Source: an uncultured Mediterraneibacter sp.
GTDB lineage: Bacteria; Bacillota; Clostridia; Lachnospirales; Lachnospiraceae
Direction: 5' to 3'
DNA: 12,085 bases
Assembly: GCA_934418295.1 (NCBI GenBank)
Contig: CAKRWZ010000053.1
Location: forward strand, 1 to 12,085
The translations under genes were made by a program, and so were the position numbers. Within the stretch, counting starts at the first letter, position 1; every line of letters starts with the position of its first letter. Shown here one piece after another: positions 5,887-12,085 of the stretch. Below the pieces are notes generated by a model that searched no databases, had not been told where the DNA came from, and was given only the letters and a program-made list of their open reading frames with translations.

Positions 5887-7263
5887 ATGTACAAAATAGA
5901 TTTTAAAAAACCAATTCATATACATTTTATCGGCATCGGCGGCATCAGTATGAGCGGTCTCGCCGAGATTCTTTTGGAAGAGGGCTTTACCATTTCCGGA
6001 TCAGATGCCAAAAAATCTCCTCTGACCGAATCACTGGAGGCCAAAGGCGCCATCATCTCTTACGGTCAGAACGCCTCCAACATCACGGATGACATTGACC
6101 TTGTCGTATATACGGCAGCCATCCACAAGGACAATCCGGAGCTGATCGAGGCGGTTTCCCGCCGGCTTCCGCGGCTTTCCCGGGCTGAGCTTCTGGGGCA
6201 GCTGATGACGAACTACAAAACGTCCATCGCAGTCTCCGGTACCCACGGAAAAACAACGACTACCTCCATGTTGTCTTATATCCTGCTGAATGCAGATCTG
6301 GATCCTACCATCTCTGTAGGCGGTATTTTGCAAGCCATCGGAGGCAACATAAGAGTCGGTCACTCTCAGACATTTATTACGGAAGCTTGTGAATATACAA
6401 ACAGCTTTCTCCACTTTTTCCCGCGTATCGGCATCATTTTAAATATAGAAGAAGACCATCTGGATTTCTTTAAAGACCTCAACGATATCCGTCATTCTTT
6501 CCACCAGTTTGCCGGATTGCTTCCGGAGGACGGTTCTCTGGTCATCAATTCCGACATTCAGAATTATCCGGAGATCTACGAAGGTCTTTCCTGCAACATC
6601 GTTACCTACGGTCTGCAGCATGAGGCAGATTACAACGCCGACGCCATTTCTTTTGACGACCGCGGAGCTGTCTCCTTTGACCTTATAAAACACGGAGAAA
6701 ATAAGGGGCGGATCGAGCTTTCTGTCCCGGGTATCCACAACGTTTCCAACGCGCTGGCTGCCATTGCCACCGCGGAACTTTTAGATATTGATCCACAGAC
6801 TATCCGACACGGTCTGAAGCTTTTTACCGGAACAGACCGTCGTTTCGAATACAAAGGCACTTTCCGGGGTGTCACCGTCATTGACGATTACGCGCACCAT
6901 CCTACCGAGATCATGGCTACGCTGAAAGCTGCCGTCAATTATCCTCACAAAGAGCTCTGGTGCGTGTTCCAGCCTCATACCTACACACGCACCAAGGCAT
7001 TCTTTAAAGAATTTGCAGAGGCACTCTCCCATGCAGACCATATCGTACTTGCCGACATTTATTCTGCCCGGGAGACAGATGATCTGGGGATCTCTTCCGC
7101 AGATCTGGCAGAAGCCATCCAAAAACTCGGCAAAAACGCAGTTTATCTTCCGTCCTTTGAGGCCATTGAAGATTACCTCAAAAAACATTGCGCCAACGGG
7201 GATCTGTTGATAACTATGGGTGCCGGAGACGTGGTAAACATTGGAGAAGACCTGCTTTCATAA
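5887..7263 (+). CDS. murC: UDP-N-acetylmuramate--L-alanine ligase
   Basis: A 458-residue full-length cytoplasmic Mur ligase that adds L-alanine to UDP-MurNAc with ATP, the first step in building the peptidoglycan stem peptide. The three Mur domains are in order: an N-terminal Rossmann fold with GIGGISMSGLAE (16-27), a central ATPase with the P-loop SGTHGKTTTTSM (117-128) and NIEEDHLDFF (186-195), and a C-terminal domain with GTDRRFE (315-321), DDYAHHPTEI (333-342) and ITMGAGD (442-448). After the P-loop the sequence reads TEACEYTNSF (165-174), where many MurC proteins have E-A-D-E-S-D. The first glutamate is kept, so this looks like a clade variant rather than a defect. The ATG has GAAGGA about 10 bases upstream. 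No terminator separates it from the DnaD-domain gene, so read-through into replication genes is likely. Confidence 0.97.
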   Translation: MYKIDFKKPIHIHFIGIGGISMSGLAEILLEEGFTISGSDAKKSPLTESLEAKGAIISYGQNASNITDDIDLVVYTAAIHKDNPELIEAVSRRLPRLSRAELLGQLMTNYKTSIAVSGTHGKTTTTSMLSYILLNADLDPTISVGGILQAIGGNIRVGHSQTFITEACEYTNSFLHFFPRIGIILNIEEDHLDFFKDLNDIRHSFHQFAGLLPEDGSLVINSDIQNYPEIYEGLSCNIVTYGLQHEADYNADAISFDDRGAVSFDLIKHGENKGRIELSVPGIHNVSNALAAIATAELLDIDPQTIRHGLKLFTGTDRRFEYKGTFRGVTVIDDYAHHPTEIMATLKAAVNYPHKELWCVFQPHTYTRTKAFFKEFAEALSHADHIVLADIYSARETDDLGISSADLAEAIQKLGKNAVYLPSFEAIEDYLKKHCANGDLLITMGAGDVVNIGEDLLS

Positions 7264-7266
7264 AAG

Positions 7267-7298
7267 TTATCCACACTTTCCACAGGAAGTTATCTACA
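7267..7298 (+). promoter_or_regulatory. Cluster of DnaA boxes upstream of the DnaD/DnaI/prs operon
   Basis: Three sites in the same orientation lie between the murC stop and the next promoter. TTATCCACA (7267-7275) is a perfect consensus box. CTTTCCACA (7276-7284) matches 7 of 9. TTATCTACA (7290-7298) matches 8 of 9. They lie roughly 45-75 bp upstream of the predicted start of the dnaD-like transcript, where bound DnaA could activate or repress. The boxes are seen in the sequence. DnaA control is inferred from the box consensus and from the functions of the downstream genes. Confidence 0.65.
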
Positions 7299-7327
7299 AA
7301 AAACTCCTTTTTAAACCAGGGGGCAAA

Positions 7328-7336
7328 TGCTATAAT
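7328..7336 (+). promoter_or_regulatory. Extended -10 promoter of the DnaD/DnaI/prs operon
   Basis: TGCTATAAT (7328-7336) is an extended -10 with a perfect TATAAT. The -35 region is only T-rich (TTTTTA at the 17-bp position), which would suit an activator-dependent or extended -10 promoter. The start is predicted near 7343. Confidence 0.72.
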
Positions 7337-7383
7337 ACCTTTACGATTGAAAGAATGAATGAGAGAAAAGGACGGCACTCCCC

Positions 7384-8466
7384 ATGAAGACATTAACGCT
7401 GAAATGTAAATCCAAGACAAACGCGACCCTGGTATCCAACGATTTCATTGACCATTTTATGGCCGGTGCAAACGGTGAATTTGTAAAAGTATATCTGTTT
7501 CTCCTGCGCCATATGGCAGATACCTGCACGACTTTTTCCGTCAGTCAGATCGCAGATTGTCTGAATCACACCGAAAGCGATGTCCTGCGTGCTTTCCGCT
7601 ACTGGGAGGGACAAGGCCTTCTTTTGCTGGACACAGACGCAGAGGGAAATATTACCAGTGTCTGTATTGAGAGAGCATCTGCCATGTCAGCAGAACCGGC
7701 TTCTCAAAAGGTACAAAAGGCAGACACACCTTCCGTTAAGCCGGACAAAGTCTTTGAAGATACACCGGCTCGTCCCAAAGCGATTCCTCTGGATTCTTTC
7801 CGTTTGCAGAAAGAGCAGAAGGATTTGAAAAATCTTTATATGATCGCGGAGCAATATCTCGGGAAAACCCTTTCTGTTCCGGATATTGAATCCATTACTT
7901 ATTTTTACCGGGAGCTTCATCTCTCGGCAGATGTTATCGAATATCTTCTGGCTTCCTGCGTCGAAAGCGGACACAAAAGCCTTCATTATATAAAAGCTGT
8001 CGCCATTGCCTGGAGCGAGGCAGGAATCAGCACCGTGGAAGAGGCACGTCAGACTTCTTCCGTTTATCACAAAAACTGTTATACCGTGCTGAATGCATTC
8101 GGGATCAAAGGACGTTCACCTGCGCCTGCAGAGCTCGCTTACATAAAAAAATGGGCAGATGAATATGGTTTTTCTTCCAATATCATCGAAGAAGCCTGCA
8201 ACCGCACGATTGCCGTTACGCATCAGCCAAGATTCGAATACGCAGATAAAATTTTAAAAAAATGGCTGGATAATAACATCCACCATCTCAGTGATATTGA
8301 AAAGCTGGATCAAGCTTTCCGTCAGGAAAAATCCAGCCGCCAGACAGGCAGCCAGCAATCCCAGCCGGTTCGCCCGATCAAGACGCCTCCCAGAAACACC
8401 AATAATTTTGAGCCCCGCTCTTACGACATGGAATCTCTGGAAGCCCAATTATTAAAAAGCAATTAA
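7384..8466 (+). CDS. DnaD-domain replication initiation protein
   Basis: A 360-residue protein of the DnaD/DnaB (Firmicute) family. These remodel DNA and help recruit the replicative helicase at origins and during restart. Residues about 30-82 form a winged helix (GEFVKVYLFLLRHMAD, then SQIADCLNHTESDVLRAFRYWEGQGLL). After a low-complexity linker (100-140) come two DDBH2-type helical domains. The first (about 148-222) has the hallmark YIKAVAIAW (202-210). The second (about 232-305) has YADKILKKWLDN (286-297). The tail FEPRSYDMESLEAQLL (342-357) resembles the conserved C-terminus of clostridial members. Bacillus DnaD has one such domain and DnaB two, so it should not be equated with either. The ATG at 7384 has AAAAGGA about 11 bases upstream. 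The loader gene follows 17-23 bp later, depending on which of two GTG starts is used. Confidence 0.94.
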   Translation: MKTLTLKCKSKTNATLVSNDFIDHFMAGANGEFVKVYLFLLRHMADTCTTFSVSQIADCLNHTESDVLRAFRYWEGQGLLLLDTDAEGNITSVCIERASAMSAEPASQKVQKADTPSVKPDKVFEDTPARPKAIPLDSFRLQKEQKDLKNLYMIAEQYLGKTLSVPDIESITYFYRELHLSADVIEYLLASCVESGHKSLHYIKAVAIAWSEAGISTVEEARQTSSVYHKNCYTVLNAFGIKGRSPAPAELAYIKKWADEYGFSSNIIEEACNRTIAVTHQPRFEYADKILKKWLDNNIHHLSDIEKLDQAFRQEKSSRQTGSQQSQPVRPIKTPPRNTNNFEPRSYDMESLEAQLLKSN

Positions 8467-8489
8467 CCACATAAAGGAGCAAAGTGATC

Positions 8490-9479
8490 GTGGGATTAAA
8501 CATACCTCAATATCAAGCTATTATGCGGATTTATGAGCAGCGTCAACTAAAGACACAAGATATTTCTAGAAAGCGGTACGAAGAAGTGCGCCGCTCTCTT
8601 CCCGAATACGAAAAATTAGAACAAGATATCGCATCATTGTCTGTACAGCAGGGCAAACTTCTTTTAAACGGAGATGATACTGCCCTGGATACTCTGCACA
8701 GAGAATGTGCCTCCATACGGAGTCGTATGCAGGAGCTTCTGAGCTTAGGCGGTTTCCCGGAGGATTATCTGGCGCCGGTATATACATGCAGCGACTGCAA
8801 GGATACCGGCTATATTGATGGGCAAAAATGCCATTGTTTAAAACAGCTGATCGTCGATTCCCTGTATCAGCAGTCTAATCTGAGGGAAAAACTGCAGAAA
8901 GAGAATTTTGACACCTTTTCCTTGAAATACTATTCCGACAACTACCGAGACTCCAAAGGACGTTCTTCCCTGCAGGTCATCAAGGATGCTTTACAAATCT
9001 GCAAAAATTTTGTTTCTGCCTTTGACACACGCTCCCCAAACCTTTATATTTATGGGAGTGTGGGAGTTGGAAAAACGTTTCTTTCCAACTGCATCGCCAA
9101 AGAACTTCTGGACAGCGGACACACCGTACTTTATTTTTCCGCTGTGGATTTCTTTTCCGTTTTTGAACGGGTGATTTTTGACAAAGAGGATTTCGATGCC
9201 AAAAATCTTTATGAATATATACACGACTGCGAGCTGCTGATCATTGATGATCTGGGCACGGAACGCGTAAACAGCGTATTTTCCTCTGCCTTCTTCAACT
9301 GTATCAATGAAAGGCTTCTCAGCAAAAACTCAACCGTTATTTCCACCAACATTTCCCTGGAAACGCTGAAATCTCAATATTCCGAGCGCGTTTTCTCAAG
9401 GATCGCCAGCCCTGATTTCCAAGTGCTGAACCTGATTGGTGATGATATCAGAATCAAGAAAAAACTAATGAATGAGTAG
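8490..9479 (+). CDS. DnaC/DnaI-like helicase loader ATPase
   Basis: AAA+ ATPase of the DnaC/DnaI type that loads the replicative helicase onto DNA. Counting from the GTG at 8484, the helical N-terminal part (about 1-95) is followed by a zinc-type motif CSDC (102-105) and CHC (116-118), as in DnaI-family N-terminal domains. Then come Walker A GSVGVGKT (191-198), Walker B LLIIDD (251-256), the sensor-1-like VISTN (285-289) and a probable arginine finger in ERVFSRI (301-307). Two GTG starts share the site AAAGGAG (8473-8479): 8484 at 4-nt spacing and 8490 at 10-nt spacing. I prefer 8490, which yields MGLNIPQYQ and 329 residues, but 8484 is possible. The gene lies between the DnaD-domain gene and prs. 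Its stop codon TAG overlaps the prs ribosome site, implying one transcript and perhaps translational coupling. Confidence 0.93.
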   Translation: MGLNIPQYQAIMRIYEQRQLKTQDISRKRYEEVRRSLPEYEKLEQDIASLSVQQGKLLLNGDDTALDTLHRECASIRSRMQELLSLGGFPEDYLAPVYTCSDCKDTGYIDGQKCHCLKQLIVDSLYQQSNLREKLQKENFDTFSLKYYSDNYRDSKGRSSLQVIKDALQICKNFVSAFDTRSPNLYIYGSVGVGKTFLSNCIAKELLDSGHTVLYFSAVDFFSVFERVIFDKEDFDAKNLYEYIHDCELLIIDDLGTERVNSVFSSAFFNCINERLLSKNSTVISTNISLETLKSQYSERVFSRIASPDFQVLNLIGDDIRIKKKLMNE

Positions 9480-9492
9480 GAGGATTAGCAAC

Positions 9493-10677
9493 ATGATACG
9501 TCGTACAGAACGCAGTTTAGAGAACATTCCGGTAGGAGCCCTCGGTCTTATTCCCCTGGTAGGCTGCCAGACGCTTGGCCAGAAGGTAAATGATTACCTG
9601 GTGGAATGGAGAAAGGAAGGCGTACAGGAGCATCTGGGGGATGTGGCCTTTACAGGATACTCCAGAGATACCTTTCTGATCGATGCTGATGTTCCGCGTT
9701 TTGGTTCCGGAGAAGGAAAGGGAATCATCAAAGAATCTGTCCGCGGAAAAGACCTTTATATCATGGTCGATGTGTGCAATTACAATATCCAGTATTCTTT
9801 GAGCGGCAACCAGAACCATATGTCTCCTGACGATCATTTCCAGAACCTGAAGAGGGCCATCGCTGCCATTGCAGGAAACGGACGCCGAATCAACGTTATC
9901 ATGCCATTCCTGTATGAAAGCCGTCAGCACAAGAGAAACGGACGTGAGTCTCTGGACTGTGCTCTGGCTCTGCAGGAGCTGGTACAGATGGGCGTTTCCA
10001 ACATCATCACTTTCGATGCCCACGACCCTCGTATCCAGAATGCGATTCCTCTCTGCGGTTTTGAAAATATTCCTTCTTCCTATCAGTTTGTAAAGGGACT
10101 TTTGAAAAACGTAAAGGATCTGCAGATCGACGCAGACCACATGATGGTAATCAGTCCGGATGAAGGCGGTACAAACCGTGCTGTCTACCTGGCAAACGTA
10201 CTGGGACTGGATATGGGTATGTTCTACAAACGCCGTGATTACACCCGTATCGTCGGCGGAACCAACCCGATCATCGCCCACGAGTTCCTGGGAAGCTCTG
10301 TAGAAGGCAAAGACGTGATCATCATCGACGATATGATCTCTTCCGGCGGAAGTATCATCGACGTGGCAGCTGAGTTGAAAAAACGAAAAGCAAAACGCAT
10401 CTTCGCCGCAACCACCTTTGGTCTGTTTACAAACGGTATGGCCAAATTTGACAAAGCTTACGAAGACGGTATCCTGAACGGCATCCTGACGACCAACCTG
10501 ATCTATCAATCTCCGGAACTTCTGAGCCGTCCGTATTACATCAACTGTGACATGAGCAAATACATTGCCCTGATCATTGATACTTTGAATCACGATGGTT
10601 CTATCAGCGCGCTTCTGAATCCGATCGCCAGAATCCAGAACATCGTTGCCCGCTACAAAAACGGAGAAGAGCTTTAA
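9493..10677 (+). CDS. prs: Ribose-phosphate pyrophosphokinase (PRPP synthetase), long clostridial form
   Basis: Makes PRPP from ribose 5-phosphate and ATP for purine, pyrimidine, NAD, His and Trp synthesis. Recognisable blocks are ESVRGKDLYI (81-90), RINVIMPF followed by ESRQHKR (142-148, aligned to the canonical ATP-site YARQDRK), FDAHDPR (174-180), SPDEGGTNRA (221-230, canonical SPDxGGVxRA), YKRRDY (245-250) and the PRPP loop DVIIIDDMISSGGS (274-287). At 394 residues it is about 75 longer than classical Prs (315-320). Part of the excess is an insertion after DVCNY (93-97). Start: ATG 9493 with AGGAGG (9478-9483) overlapping the upstream stop TAG. An upstream in-frame ATG at 9472 would overlap the loader gene and place the ribosome site inside the reading frame. 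It ends the operon at an intrinsic terminator. Confidence 0.93.
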   Translation: MIRRTERSLENIPVGALGLIPLVGCQTLGQKVNDYLVEWRKEGVQEHLGDVAFTGYSRDTFLIDADVPRFGSGEGKGIIKESVRGKDLYIMVDVCNYNIQYSLSGNQNHMSPDDHFQNLKRAIAAIAGNGRRINVIMPFLYESRQHKRNGRESLDCALALQELVQMGVSNIITFDAHDPRIQNAIPLCGFENIPSSYQFVKGLLKNVKDLQIDADHMMVISPDEGGTNRAVYLANVLGLDMGMFYKRRDYTRIVGGTNPIIAHEFLGSSVEGKDVIIIDDMISSGGSIIDVAAELKKRKAKRIFAATTFGLFTNGMAKFDKAYEDGILNGILTTNLIYQSPELLSRPYYINCDMSKYIALIIDTLNHDGSISALLNPIARIQNIVARYKNGEEL

Positions 10678-10704
10678 TCTTGTAAATCAGATTTACGCGA
10701 TAAC

Positions 10705-10743
10705 ACCCCGGAAAACAGACAAATTTCTGTTCCCCGGGGTTTT
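10705..10743 (+). terminator. Intrinsic terminator of the prs operon
   Basis: ACCCCGG (10705-10711) pairs with CCGGGGT (10734-10740). An inner stem ACAGA/TCTGT is separated from it by a small internal loop, and TTTT (10740-10743) then TATATA follow. It lies 28 bases after the prs stop. Confidence 0.88.
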
Positions 10744-10779
10744 ATATATGACGACACGATCGTCTCCTCGTCTCCATAC

Positions 10780-10803
10780 AAAAAAGACCCGGAGGGCCTT
10801 TTT
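10780..10803. terminator. Bidirectional terminator between prs and the feo operon
   Basis: AAAAAG-A-CCC (from 10781) pairs with GGG-C-CTTTTT (to 10803) around a GGA loop with one A/C mismatch. T runs appear on both strands, so it can stop the minus-strand feo transcript and back up the prs terminator. Confidence 0.82.
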
Positions 10804-10842
10804 CGTTGAGGTTTTATATTGATTTACAAATTGAATTTATCT

Positions 10843-11019
10843 CTATTTTTTAGAATGCCCTTTTGGAGCATGCTCTTCTGCACTCAATGCACATCCGCCG
10901 CAAGCTCCGCAGTTTCCTCCGCAGCTTGGTTTTCCTGCTTTTTTATCATTATAGATACTTCTCACTGCCAATACTACTATCAAGAGGACGGCTGCTCCTA
11001 CTAAAATTGTTGCAAGCAT
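10843..11019 (-). CDS. FeoB-associated Cys-rich membrane protein
   Basis: A 58-residue protein with one N-terminal membrane helix (about residues 3-19), a short basic stretch, then a Cys cluster CGGNCGACGGC with cysteines at 33, 37, 40 and 43. It matches the pattern of the small FeoB-associated Cys-rich family (Pfam FeoB_associated), which is found directly after feoB in many Firmicutes. A role in ferrous iron transport is inferred from context, and the biochemistry is unknown. The start is ATG 11019-11017, placed by GAGGTG six to seven bases upstream. A GTG three codons earlier (11028) lies inside that ribosome site and is rejected. It is 66 bp downstream of feoB on the same strand and ends before a bidirectional terminator. 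Confidence 0.88.
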   Translation of the reverse strand: MLATILVGAAVLLIVVLAVRSIYNDKKAGKPSCGGNCGACGGCALSAEEHAPKGHSKK

Positions 11020-11085
11020 TTTTATCACCTCAATTTATTTTTTTCAGGATTCCCTGATGGGAACCCTATTGGAATTTTACTATTC

Positions 11086-12085
11086 TTAGTGTTTGCTCTG
11101 TGCCGCGATACTGGATACGTTCAGCTTCAGGGAATCACTCTGTTTGTAAGGTCTGAACAGGAGATACAGGAAGCCGATCACCAGAAGGATCGCTGCTACT
11201 GTTCCGATTCCGAATGCACCGCCGGTAACTACTGTTCCGATCTGGTAGATGCACAGAGATACAACGTATGCCAACAGTGTCTGATATCCGATTGCAAACC
11301 AGAACCATTTTCCGCTGTTCATCTCACGTTTGATAGCACCCATTGCTGCAAAGCAAGGTGCGCACAGCAGGTTGAATACCAGGAAGGAGTACGCTGCTAC
11401 GGTTGTCATGCTGTTTGCCAGGTTGCCCCAGATCTCAGCACCATCTTCTGCTACTTCTGCAAAACCGAACAGCTGTCCGAATGTACCTACTACGTTCTCT
11501 TTTGCCACAAGACCTGTGATAGCTGCAACGGCCATCTTCCAATTGCCCCATCCAAGAGGCTTGAAGATCCATGCGATTCCGCTTCCGATCTTAGCCAGGA
11601 TACACTCTGCCTGTGCAGCTTCCATTGCTGCCCCCTCTAATCCGTCAAAGCTCAGCATTCCGAAACTTCCGTTCTGCCATCCAAAGTTCAGCAGGAACCA
11701 TACAACGATAGTGGACAGTGTGATGATCGTACCGGCCTTTTTGATAAAAGACCATCCGCGCTCCCACATGCTGCGGAGAACGTTTCCGACTGTCGGCCAG
11801 TGATATGCCGGCAGCTCCATAACGAACGGTGCCGGATCTCCGGCGAACATTTTTGTTTTCTTCAGGATGATACCTGAACAGATAATTGCTGCAATTCCTA
11901 CAAAGTATGCACTTGGTGCAACCCAAGATGCTCCGTCAAACAATGCACCTGCAATCAATGCGATGATCGGCAGTTTCGCTCCGCAAGGGACAAATGTTGT
12001 AGTCATGATCGTCATCTTACGGTCACGGTCATTTTCGATGGTACGGGAAGCCATGACTCCGGGTACTCCGCAGCCACTTCCGATC
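11086..12085 (-). CDS. feoB: Ferrous iron transporter B, C-terminal part (5' end outside window)
   Basis: The last 333 residues of FeoB, the inner-membrane ferrous iron transporter with an N-terminal GTPase domain (outside the window). The reading frame is open to the window edge, so the ATG at 12054 is internal. Before it the frame reads GSGCGVPGVMASRTIEN, a characteristic FeoB block. Next come MTTTFVPCGAKLP with its conserved Cys, and several membrane segments (for example IALIAGALFDGASWVAPSAY, IITLSTIVVWFLLNF, VSLCIYQIGTVV, AAILLVIGFLYLLF). The intracellular stretch with LVAKENVVGTFGQLFG is also family-typical. The tail ends LFRPYKQ plus about 20 hydrophilic residues. The Cys-rich companion gene follows by 66 bp. 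The promoter and any feoA lie beyond the window. Confidence 0.96.
   Translation of the reverse strand, partial: IGSGCGVPGVMASRTIENDRDRKMTIMTTTFVPCGAKLPIIALIAGALFDGASWVAPSAYFVGIAAIICSGIILKKTKMFAGDPAPFVMELPAYHWPTVGNVLRSMWERGWSFIKKAGTIITLSTIVVWFLLNFGWQNGSFGMLSFDGLEGAAMEAAQAECILAKIGSGIAWIFKPLGWGNWKMAVAAITGLVAKENVVGTFGQLFGFAEVAEDGAEIWGNLANSMTTVAAYSFLVFNLLCAPCFAAMGAIKREMNSGKWFWFAIGYQTLLAYVVSLCIYQIGTVVTGGAFGIGTVAAILLVIGFLYLLFRPYKQSDSLKLNVSSIAAQSKH

Noticed and set aside
6051..6062. MurC judged defective because TEACEY replaces E-A-D-E-S-D.
   Set aside because: All other catalytic blocks and full length are kept, and the key first glutamate is present, so it reads as a lineage variant. The interval given is approximate.
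7267..7298. A chromosomal replication origin, suggested by the DnaA boxes.
   Set aside because: Only three boxes in about 30 bp, no adjacent AT-rich unwinding element beyond ordinary promoter DNA, and no dnaA, dnaN, rpmH or parAB nearby. A regulatory cluster is more likely.
9517..10593. A 358-codon open frame on the minus strand opposite prs.
   Set aside because: It mirrors the codon pattern of prs, has no ribosome site and resembles no protein family. prs is unambiguous in this stretch.
11020..11028. GTG start for the Cys-rich protein three codons upstream.
   Set aside because: The GTG is part of the GAGGTG Shine-Dalgarno that serves the ATG at 11019.

Overview
The window looks like core chromosome of an anaerobic Firmicute of class Clostridia, most probably family Lachnospiraceae. 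The signs are an archaeal/eukaryotic-type ProS behind a T-box leader, SpoVG, a clostridial DnaD-domain protein paired with a DnaI-like loader, an unusually long PRPP synthetase, and FeoB followed by a small Cys-rich membrane protein. The family assignment is inference from protein style. Genes are densely packed and intact. I see no mobile element, CRISPR array, tRNA or rRNA.

Layout. (1) Bases 1-1768, minus strand: proS, cut at its 3' end by the window edge, preceded by a T-box riboswitch with a clear promoter and intrinsic terminator. (2) 1799-4294, minus strand: an XpaC-like membrane protein (TTG start) followed by a TelA-family protein, a common Firmicute pair. (3) 4381-5208, plus strand: a single RluA/RluD-type pseudouridine synthase with its own promoter, ending at a bidirectional terminator shared with spoVG. 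(4) 5256-5723, minus strand: spoVG behind a leader of about 165 nt. (5) 5805-10743, plus strand: murC, then a DnaD-domain gene, a DnaI-like loader gene and prs, ending in an intrinsic terminator. The last three genes are tightly spaced and have their own extended -10 promoter. Just upstream of that promoter lie one perfect and two near-consensus DnaA boxes. (6) 10780-12085, minus strand: feoB (5' part outside the window) followed by its Cys-rich companion, closed by a second bidirectional terminator.

How the genes relate. ProS charges tRNA-Pro, and its T-box should sense uncharged tRNA-Pro. The DnaD-like and DnaI-like proteins load the replicative helicase at DnaA-opened origins, and Prs supplies PRPP for nucleotide synthesis. 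The DnaA boxes in front of this trio suggest that DnaA may control its own downstream loading partners together with nucleotide supply. That is the most interesting regulatory hypothesis here. MurC works in peptidoglycan precursor synthesis. FeoB and its companion import ferrous iron.

Stretches over 300 bases without a gene: 1398-1798 is filled by the proS promoter, T-box and a hairpin. 5544-5886 holds the divergent spoVG and murC promoters and an AT-rich inverted repeat. I found no convincing undescribed gene system. The points worth a second look are regulatory, plus an atypical Prs.
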